Positions 1-5,095 of a DNA stretch of 6,716 nt are shown one piece after another. The first letter of the stretch is position 1. Each line of letters opens with the position of its first letter. The position numbers and the translations under genes are program-made. Origin of the DNA: Alphaproteobacteria bacterium (GTDB lineage Bacteria; Pseudomonadota; Alphaproteobacteria; DSM-16000; Inquilinaceae); NCBI GenBank assembly GCA_029263555.1, contig JAJUFW010000167.1, positions 1-6,716 of the forward strand, written 5' to 3'. The notes under the pieces were generated by a model. It did no database searches. It saw only the letters and a list, made by a program, of their open reading frames with translations, and was not told the origin of the DNA.

Positions 1-68
1 ATTACGGCACCGGATGGAACAGGAAGGGACGCCTCGTCCCCACGTGCCGCGCCAGTCCCCGCACGAAT

Positions 69-72
69 GGAG
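69..72 (+). promoter_or_regulatory. Ribosome-binding site deciding the methyltransferase start
   Basis: GGAG at 69-72 is separated by 6 nt from the ATG at 79. It overlaps the alternative ATG at 67, which has only a pyrimidine-rich, purine-poor stretch in front of it. This favours 79 as the start. Confidence 0.5.
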
Positions 73-78
73 TATCCG

Positions 79-819
79 ATGGATCGGCCCTTGTCTGACC
101 GAGAGCACTGGACGCGCGTCGCGGCGGAATGGACGGCATGGGCGCGGTCACCCGACCACGATGCCTTCTGGGCATACCGGAACGCACTCGCGGCCTTTGT
201 CGGCGAAGGCACCGGCAGGGCCCTTGAGGTGGGCTGCGGCGAAGGGCGCGTCTCCCGCGAACTGAAGGCGCTTGGATACCAGGTCACCGCGACCGACATC
301 GTGGCGGACCTCGTCGAAGCGGCCGAACAGGCCAATTCCGCCCACGCATACGCGATTGCGAATGCCCGCGACCTGCCGTTCGAGGACGAGAGCTTCGACC
401 TGGTGATGGCCTACAACGTCCTGATGGACGTGGACGACCTGTCCGGCACGTTGCAGGAGATCCGCCGGGTTCTGCACCCCGAGGGGCGGCTTGTCATCTC
501 GATCGTGCACCCGTTCCGGGACCGGGGAAGATTCGCCGGCCCGGATCCCGACGCCCCGTTCGTGCTGACGGGCACCTATTTCGGACTACAGCACTTCGAC
601 GGTATCGAGGAGCGCGACGGCCTGCGGATGCATTTCGCCGGCTGGTCGATGCCGTTGGAGCATTATGCGACCGCCTTGGAGAATGCCGGGTTCGCGATTA
701 CCTCCCTTCGCGAACCGGTCCCGGACGACGCCGCCGGTCGGACGCAACTGCAGCAATGGGCGCGCGTCCCGCTGTTCCTCTGGCTGAAGGCGCGTCCGCT
801 GCCCGACGCGGGTACCTGA
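79..819 (+). CDS. Class I SAM-dependent methyltransferase (Methyltransf_11 type), substrate unknown
   Basis: Soluble cytoplasmic protein of 246 residues that should transfer a methyl group from S-adenosylmethionine to an unidentified acceptor. The Rossmann signature is clear. Motif I LEVGCGEGR lies at residues 49-57, the acidic residue ending strand 2 is D73 (TATD), the motif around residues 96-107 reads ARDLPFEDESFD, and RRVLHPEGRLVIS at about 129-141 is the usual post-motif region ending in strand 5. The C-terminal third (about 146-246) carries no motif I can tie to a substrate. I chose the ATG at 79 because GGAG at 69-72 sits 6 nt upstream of it. An in-frame ATG at 67 would add four residues but has no ribosome-binding site. 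It runs convergently toward bioR with a 55-bp gap. The fold assignment is firm; the specific reaction is not known. I do not assign bioC despite the nearby biotin genes. Confidence 0.88.
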   Translation: MDRPLSDREHWTRVAAEWTAWARSPDHDAFWAYRNALAAFVGEGTGRALEVGCGEGRVSRELKALGYQVTATDIVADLVEAAEQANSAHAYAIANARDLPFEDESFDLVMAYNVLMDVDDLSGTLQEIRRVLHPEGRLVISIVHPFRDRGRFAGPDPDAPFVLTGTYFGLQHFDGIEERDGLRMHFAGWSMPLEHYATALENAGFAITSLREPVPDDAAGRTQLQQWARVPLFLWLKARPLPDAGT

Positions 820-874
820 TCGAAGAAGCGGGCCCGTCCCATCCGGCCCGGCCGCCCCGACCCGCCACAGCAGC

Positions 875-1513
875 TCAGCCGCGGGCGGCCTTCGCCGGCG
901 TCTGGCCGATCCACTGCACATGCCGCGCCAGCACGGAGGCTGCCACCTCCACCTCGCCGGCGCGCAGCGCGGCGAGGATCGCGCGATGATCGCGATCGGT
1001 CGGCGCCTCCCATTCCGCCCGCCAGCCCGAGAACAGGAAGCGCGCGCTTGCCGTATGAAGATCGTCGATGGCCTTGAGCAGCCGCGGCATCCCGCAAGGC
1101 GTGAGGATGAGGCGATGGAAGCTGCGGTTCGCTTCCTCCCATGCCTGCACGTCGCCCGCCTTGTCGCCGGCGCGCGTCGCTTCCTCGGCCTGGTCCAGAA
1201 TGGCCCGGGTCAGATGCGGCGCGGCATGGCGCAGGGCCAGCACCTCGAGCGCGGCCCGCATCTCGGCGACCTCCCTCACCTCCTCCAGGCTGAAGCCAGC
1301 CACGCGTACGCCCCGGCGCGGCTCGCTGACGACCAGGCCCTGCGCCTCTAGCCGGCGGAAGGCCTCGCGCACCGGCACATGGCTCGCGCCGAACTCTTCG
1401 GCGATGCGGTCCTGCCGCAGCTTCGCCCCCGCCTCGATCGCACCCGAGATGATCCGCTCCGCAAGTATCCTGCTGATCCGTGCGGCGATGGTGTCGGCTT
1501 TGGCGGTCGTCAT
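875..1513 (-). CDS. bioR: BioR, GntR-family (FadR/FCD) regulator of biotin genes
   Basis: DNA-binding regulator of 212 residues. The N-terminal winged helix-turn-helix spans about residues 8-72, with the recognition region FGASHVPVREAFRRLEAQGL at 41-60 and the wing at about 61-72 (PRRGVRVAG). The C-terminal FCD ligand domain spans about 78-203. Its usual metal ligands appear as N129 (the Asp/Asn position of the D-x-x-F-H motif), H133, H176 and H198. BioR is a known alphaproteobacterial repressor of biotin uptake and synthesis genes. I assign it here because the gene follows bioY and because an exact BioR box lies in front of bioY. I chose the ATG at 1513; a GTG at 1552 would add 13 residues and start 8 nt after the DUF1284 stop. 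Neither start has a clear Shine-Dalgarno sequence. A BioR-like site lies 3 bp upstream of the ATG, which suggests autoregulation. Another FCD regulator is possible if the operator match were chance, which I think unlikely. Confidence 0.85.
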   Translation of the reverse strand: MTTAKADTIAARISRILAERIISGAIEAGAKLRQDRIAEEFGASHVPVREAFRRLEAQGLVVSEPRRGVRVAGFSLEEVREVAEMRAALEVLALRHAAPHLTRAILDQAEEATRAGDKAGDVQAWEEANRSFHRLILTPCGMPRLLKAIDDLHTASARFLFSGWRAEWEAPTDRDHRAILAALRAGEVEVAASVLARHVQWIGQTPAKAARG

Positions 1514-1516
1514 GCC

Positions 1517-1526
1517 CGATAGATAA
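1517..1526 (-). promoter_or_regulatory. BioR-like operator in front of bioR
   Basis: On the bioR coding strand this reads TTATCTATCG, matching 8 of 10 positions of the BioR palindrome TTATCTATAA, with the first eight identical. It ends 3 bp before the preferred ATG. It could also serve as a -10-like element for a very short-leader or leaderless transcript. Autoregulation is inferred from the match; BioR autoregulation has been described in some alphaproteobacteria. If the GTG at 1552 were the start, the site would lie inside the coding region. Confidence 0.6.
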
Positions 1527-1560
1527 TCCGGCCGGGTCACTCCGTCGATCACCTACAGGG

Positions 1561-2031
1561 CTATGCGGGGCACCGGCCCGGTAATGGCCGCCGGACCCGG
1601 CTGCCGCGGTCGTCCGGGACGGCGGCGCCCCGAAAGCCGCCCGCGGCGATGGTCCCGCACAGCCCGGTCCACTCGCACCCGGCGCAGGCGCTTCGGGTCC
1701 GCCCGGACGAAAAGGCTTCACGCATCCGCCCCAGAAGCTCGCCGTCCAGCGTCAATCTCTGCCCGGCCTCGATCGGACGGCCCAGCAACCGGCCGACATC
1801 CCGCGCGGCGAGGTGGTCACGCTCGATGACGCTGTCGCGCACGCAATGCGCGCCGACGTCACCGAGAAGCGGCGCGCAGACATCGTCCGGCCCGTCCACG
1901 ACCAGAATGTCCTCGCCGCGGACGATCCGTCCGGCGATCACGTCGAAATTGGCCGTGAAGGCGGGGCTGTAGCCCCTGCCGACATAGGTGAGCACACAGA
2001 GGAGATGATGGGGCCGGAACCGGATGGTCAT
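1561..2031 (-). CDS. DUF1284 domain protein, Cys-rich, translationally coupled to bioY
   Basis: Soluble protein of 156 residues that I recognise as the DUF1284 family from its N-terminus (RFRPHHLLC at 4-12, followed by VGRGYSPAF at 17-25), the GPDDVCAPLL segment at 47-56, and a C-terminal ACAGCEWTGLC at 115-125. There are seven cysteines (12, 52, 63, 116, 119, 125, 154). Together with the H8-H9 pair, the C-x2-C-x5-C cluster looks like a metal or iron-sulfur site; this is inference. No signal peptide or membrane segment is seen. The start at 2031 is fixed by an ATGA overlap with the bioY stop. A longer reading in the same frame, up to 2190, runs through bioY coding sequence and has a composition typical of an out-of-frame shadow. 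The family has no biochemical function that I know of. Co-translation with bioY under a BioR box suggests a role linked to biotin, but nothing in the sequence shows what it is. Confidence 0.85.
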   Translation of the reverse strand: MTIRFRPHHLLCVLTYVGRGYSPAFTANFDVIAGRIVRGEDILVVDGPDDVCAPLLGDVGAHCVRDSVIERDHLAARDVGRLLGRPIEAGQRLTLDGELLGRMREAFSSGRTRSACAGCEWTGLCGTIAAGGFRGAAVPDDRGSRVRRPLPGRCPA

Positions 2032-2618
2032 CCGGCGCGCCGCAGGCTGCCCCGCGCCATGAGCCTGAGCGTGGCCGCGCCGAGAGCGGATTTGAGAACC
2101 GCGCCGAGGAGGAAGGGCAGCACCCCGTGCACGATCGCCTGCTCCGGCCCGATGAGAACCGCAAGCCACGACCCGCCGAGGACGAGGCACAGAAGGTTCG
2201 CGGCCAGCATCGAGAGAAAGGCCAAGCCGACGCGGCGTCCATTCCAGCCGCGCTGGGCCAGCCAGCCGGTGAGCGTGCCCGCGATCGGGAAGGCGAAGAG
2301 ATAGCCGGCCGTGGGACCTGCAAAATGCTGAAGCCCGGCGCCGCCGCCCGCAAGCACCGGCAGGCCCGCCGCGCCTTCGGCAAGCCAGGCGGCGATCGTG
2401 ATCCCGCCTAGCCGCCAGCCATAGAGCGCGCCCACCAGGGCGACGGCGAAGGTCTGCATCGTCATCGGCACCGGGAACATCGGCACCTCGACATAGGAGG
2501 AGAGGGCCAGGAACAGGGTGCCGAGCACGACCGCACCGACCTGCGCCGTTAGCGGCCGGTTCTGCAGATCGAGAGGGCTGAAGGCGGGCTTGAGAGTCGA
2601 TGCCGCTACGATGGCCAT
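2028..2618 (-). CDS. bioY: BioY biotin transporter (ECF S-component)
   Basis: Integral inner-membrane protein of 196 residues, the usual length for BioY, which binds and imports biotin. Hydrophobic segments lie at roughly 24-45, 52-70, 72-90, 101-121, 129-157 and 166-186, consistent with six helices. Diagnostic motifs are PVPMTMQTFAV at 49-59, AEGAAGLPVLAGG at 80-92 and GPTAGYL at 101-107. The ATG at 2618 is supported by GAAGGAG at 2624-2630 with 5-nt spacing. The stop overlaps the DUF1284 start as ATGA. An exact BioR box lies 18 bp upstream of the start codon, so transcription is probably repressed when biotin is sufficient. No bioM (ATPase) or bioN (transmembrane energising protein) gene is in the window. 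BioY may act alone, as reported for some solitary homologues, or use partners encoded elsewhere. Confidence 0.96.
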   Translation of the reverse strand: MAIVAASTLKPAFSPLDLQNRPLTAQVGAVVLGTLFLALSSYVEVPMFPVPMTMQTFAVALVGALYGWRLGGITIAAWLAEGAAGLPVLAGGGAGLQHFAGPTAGYLFAFPIAGTLTGWLAQRGWNGRRVGLAFLSMLAANLLCLVLGGSWLAVLIGPEQAIVHGVLPFLLGAVLKSALGAATLRLMARGSLRRAG

Positions 2619-2623
2619 GATGG

Positions 2624-2630
2624 CTCCTTC
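2624..2630 (-). promoter_or_regulatory. bioY ribosome-binding site
   Basis: On the minus strand this reads GAAGGAG, followed by CCATC and the ATG at 2618. It is a near-consensus Shine-Dalgarno sequence and fixes the bioY start. Confidence 0.8.
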
Positions 2631-2636
2631 GCTATT

Positions 2637-2646
2637 TTATAGATAA
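2637..2646 (-). promoter_or_regulatory. BioR operator upstream of bioY
   Basis: The decamer reads TTATAGATAA on the plus strand and TTATCTATAA on the bioY strand, an exact match to the published BioR recognition sequence. It lies in an A/T-rich patch unlike the surrounding GC-rich DNA, so it probably overlaps the bioY -10 region (TATCTA or TATAAA). Binding there would block RNA polymerase. I see no convincing -35 hexamer. Confidence 0.9.
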
Positions 2647-2854
2647 TTTTCAGGTTCTATCGCTAAAGGAATCCACAAAAGCCGGAGCCTAGCAAGATGC
2701 AGTGGCGGCCCGACGGTTGCGCCCGACCGATCCCGGCCATGGCTGCCTCCCTGCCCTTGCGGAATTCCCGTGGGCCGTCGCCCCTTCCCGTCCCGCCGGG
2801 AACATTCGACGACGCGCTTCCGATCGCCGGTCCGAACGGCGCGGGAACGAAGCA
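2647..2854. other. Gene-free stretch between bioY leader and Rieske relic
   Basis: About 200 bp with open frames on both strands, as expected at high GC, but no translation resembles a protein family I know. The part nearest bioY (2647-2700) is A/T-richer and probably contains the upstream promoter region. The remainder may be eroded sequence of the gene whose Rieske tail survives at 2855-3058; I could not recognise it in any plus-strand frame. Confidence 0.4.
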
Positions 2855-3058
2855 ATGGCAATGAACGTCGCCGCCTTCCGGGATGAGTGGGAAAGATCCG
2901 CGCGGTCTCCGCGGTCGACAGCCAAATGCTGCATCGTCGGCTGGAACGAGACGGACCGGACCTGGGACTGCCCCTGCCACGGCTCCCGGTTCGCGCTGAA
3001 GAGAGACGTCATCCATGGGCCCGCGACGAAACCGCTGGCCCCGTTCCCTATCGCATGA
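2855..3058 (+). pseudogene. Remnant of the C-terminal Rieske [2Fe-2S] domain of an oxidoreductase
   Basis: The translation resembles the C-terminal Rieske domain found on some FAD-dependent oxidoreductases. NVAAFRDE (2864-2887) continues in another frame as GKIRAVSAV (2890-2916), then returns to the first frame as CIVGWNETDRTWDCPCHGSR, followed by a VIHGPATKPLAP tail, up to the stop at 3056-3058. Cluster-binding box II is intact (C-P-C-H, codons 2969-2980). Box I, normally C-x-H-x-G-C, is ruined: codons at 2917-2932 read D-S-Q-M, then one extra base, then C. This fits a former C-S-H-M-G-C that lost its Cys and His and two bases. The two apparent deletions (1 base near 2888, 2 bases near 2929) restore the frame, so a continuous reading frame persists, but no cluster could form. 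The FAD domain is absent. The exact parent family is inferred. Confidence 0.7.
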
Positions 3059-3086
3059 ACGTGCGTCGACACTTCCCAGGGAAAGC

Positions 3087-3121
3087 ATCGGCGCCGGACG
3101 GCCATGCCGTCCGGCGCCGAT
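3087..3121 (-). terminator. Perfect 16-bp hairpin, probable intrinsic terminator of the hydrolase operon
   Basis: The arms 3087-3102 and 3106-3121 are exact reverse complements around a 3-nt loop (CAT). The stem is very GC-rich (core GGCGCCGGACGGC). On the minus strand the arm is followed by GCTTTCCC, and on the plus strand by TTC after the stem's final T, so the U-tract is short on both sides. It lies 54 bp past the hydrolase stop and 28 bp past the Rieske relic stop. It could end transcription from both directions, with the hydrolase operon the main client. Confidence 0.72.
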
Positions 3122-3175
3122 TTCGACAGTTCTCAAGCACGCGCGCGGCCGCTTCCGATCGCCGCTCGCGACCGC

Positions 3176-5095
3176 TCATCCCGCCTCGACGCGATAGAGC
3201 TCGACGCTCGACGGCAGATCCGCGCTGCAGAAAACCGTATTGCGGGCAATCCGGCGGGTCCGGCCGGTGCCTTCCGGAGCACCCGTGTTGGGGTTCACGT
3301 CGTATTTCGGGAAATTGCTGGAGGAGATGTCCAGCCGGATCCGGTGCCCCTTCTTGAACAGGTTGGCGATCGCGAAGGGTTCGATCGTGATCTCCATCAC
3401 CTCGCCCGGCACGCAGAGCTCCGGATGCTCGAACGATTTGCGGTAGCGGCAGCGGAAGATGCCGTCCGTCAGGATCAGGGCATACCCCGTGGGGTAATCC
3501 TCGTTCGGCGGATAGACATCCATTAGCTTGGCGGTGAAGTCGGTGTCGGGGGCGTCGGTCGAAACGTAGAGCTTCACCGTCACCGGCCCCGCGATCGCCG
3601 TGTCTTCGGCAAGCGGCTCCGTCTCGAAGCTCAGCACGTCATGGCGCGCGGAAAGAGGCAGGCCGGGGCGCTTGCAGCCGAAGAAGCGCTCGGCCTCGCG
3701 CTGGTCGAACCCGCCGCCCTCGAAGATCGGCTGACCGCTGGTAAGCGCGCCGCCGATGGTCGGCACGGGATTGGAGGGATCGAAGTCGTAGACGAGCGGG
3801 GCCGCACCGGCCGCCGGCCGGTCGGCAGAAAGCCGGCCATTGCCATGCAGATGCAGCCTGATGGGCCGGGCATCCGGCAGCGGCCATTTGCTGGCGCTGA
3901 TCCAGCGCCCGCCATGGTCGAGACGGCCTTCCGCCGTCTTGCGGCCCGATCCCCCGCCCATGAGGAAGATCCGGACCTCCGGGTCCTTGTCGACGCCGTT
4001 GTCGATGCCCTTCAGCCACCGGTCGAACCAGCGCCGGCGGAACTCGAGCCAGCTCGGCGCCACATTGCCGCCCAGCGGCGCACCGCTGCCGAAGGAGACA
4101 TCGCCGGCAAAGGTGGAATTGCGGTCCCCATGCAGCCCCGCCCCCATGATGAGGTTCAGGTGCCGGCGGCCGGAGCGCGACAGGCCTTCGTAGTTCTCGA
4201 ACGTGGTGCGCACATAGGCGTCGTACCAGCTCGACATCAGCGCCACCGGGATCTCCGGCAGGGTGTCGTAGTAGCCGGCGGCATAGATGCCGACCTGCCG
4301 CCAGTAGTCGTCGAAGGTGCCGCGCCGCCACTGATCCAGCAGGTAGCTCTCGTATTCCGGCATCCAGCGGACGGGCGAGCGGCCCTCGGCCCAAGGCATG
4401 ACCTCGAACCAGGCGAACAGGTCCTCGGCGGCGAGCGCCGCGGCCAGCAGCGAATCCTCCTGCGCCGCCTTGCTTTCGCGCGCCTGGTTGTAGGCCCAGG
4501 TCGCCTGCTTCAGCTCGAACGCGCCGCCCTGACGGATGCCGCAGGTAAACGCGTTCGAGAAGCCACCGGAATCGAGGATCATGGTCGCAAGCCCGGGCGG
4601 GTTCAGGCAGGCGAGCGCCATCTGGGTATGCGCCGCATAGGACAGGCCCATCGTGCCCACCTTGCCGTCGCACCAGGCCTGGCGGACGATCCAGGCGAGG
4701 GTGTCGAAGCCGTCCGGCCCTTCGGAGAGATACTTCGTGAACTCCCCTTCCGAGCCGTGACGGCCCCGACAGTCCTGATAGATGACGACGTAGCCGTGAC
4801 GGACGAAGTGCGACGCCACCTCGGCCCGCGTCATCGGCTTTTCCATGCCGACCTCGATCTCGGAGCGCGAGCGTTCCGACTTCCCGTAGGGCGTGCGCTC
4901 CATGATCACGGGCAAGGGATCGGAAACCGGCGCGCCGCCGACCGCCGGGCGATAGATGTCGGTGGCAAGGCGGATCCCGTCGCGCATCGGAACCATCACG
5001 TTCCGATGCACGACCACCCCTTCGGCCACCGGTTCCGGCTCAGGCAGGCCGGCGGCCGCGTCGACCACGTCCACTGTCACGGCTGTACCCGTCAT
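3176..5095 (-). CDS. CocE/NonD family serine hydrolase (S15 X-Pro dipeptidyl-peptidase-like)
   Basis: Hydrolase of 639 residues, a typical length for the family. It has an alpha/beta-hydrolase domain (about 28-360, interrupted by a helical insert near 185-275) and a C-terminal galactose-binding-like jelly roll (about 400-635, including VTVKLYVSTDAPDTDF at 505-520). The likely triad is S152 in GTMGLSYAA, D292 in SSWYDAY and H322 in GAGLHGD. The starting segment MVPMRDGIRLATDIYRP at 34-50 is the family hallmark. Members cleave X-Pro dipeptides, cocaine-type esters or acyl-amino bonds, so the substrate cannot be read off. No signal peptide is visible, so the enzyme is probably cytoplasmic. The start overlaps the stop of the binding-protein gene (ATGA) with no Shine-Dalgarno of its own, which implies coupled translation. 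Context suggests it processes the ligand of the neighbouring transporter, possibly a peptide or amide. Confidence 0.92.
   Translation of the reverse strand: MTGTAVTVDVVDAAAGLPEPEPVAEGVVVHRNVMVPMRDGIRLATDIYRPAVGGAPVSDPLPVIMERTPYGKSERSRSEIEVGMEKPMTRAEVASHFVRHGYVVIYQDCRGRHGSEGEFTKYLSEGPDGFDTLAWIVRQAWCDGKVGTMGLSYAAHTQMALACLNPPGLATMILDSGGFSNAFTCGIRQGGAFELKQATWAYNQARESKAAQEDSLLAAALAAEDLFAWFEVMPWAEGRSPVRWMPEYESYLLDQWRRGTFDDYWRQVGIYAAGYYDTLPEIPVALMSSWYDAYVRTTFENYEGLSRSGRRHLNLIMGAGLHGDRNSTFAGDVSFGSGAPLGGNVAPSWLEFRRRWFDRWLKGIDNGVDKDPEVRIFLMGGGSGRKTAEGRLDHGGRWISASKWPLPDARPIRLHLHGNGRLSADRPAAGAAPLVYDFDPSNPVPTIGGALTSGQPIFEGGGFDQREAERFFGCKRPGLPLSARHDVLSFETEPLAEDTAIAGPVTVKLYVSTDAPDTDFTAKLMDVYPPNEDYPTGYALILTDGIFRCRYRKSFEHPELCVPGEVMEITIEPFAIANLFKKGHRIRLDISSSNFPKYDVNPNTGAPEGTGRTRRIARNTVFCSADLPSSVELYRVEAG

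Noticed and set aside
26..40. Small hairpin GGGACG-CCT-CGTCCC upstream of the methyltransferase
   Set aside because: Six base pairs and no following T-run. With only 25 bp of upstream sequence visible there is no gene it could be shown to terminate or control.
79..819. Methyltransferase as BioC (malonyl-ACP methyltransferase), given the nearby biotin genes
   Set aside because: It is on the opposite strand, convergent with bioR, without a BioR box, and shows only general class I motifs. Nothing in the sequence is specific to BioC.
829..850. Inverted repeat CGGGCC/GGCCCG between the convergent methyltransferase and bioR genes as a terminator
   Set aside because: The stem is only 6 bp with a 10-nt loop and no T-tract on either strand. 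Such repeats are expected by chance at this GC content.
2032..2190. N-terminal extension of the DUF1284 protein by 53 residues
   Set aside because: The extension overlaps bioY in another frame and is unlike the family. The family N-terminus begins at the ATG at 2031, which overlaps the bioY stop.
2655..2665. Possible second BioR half-site (GATAGAAC on the bioY strand)
   Set aside because: It matches only about half of the decamer, with no symmetry, and is weaker than chance similarity would require for a call.
2663..3136. Long minus-strand open frames opposite the Rieske relic
   Set aside because: Arg/Ser/Pro-rich translations with no recognisable motif. The plus strand of the same interval gives clear Rieske similarity, so these are shadows.
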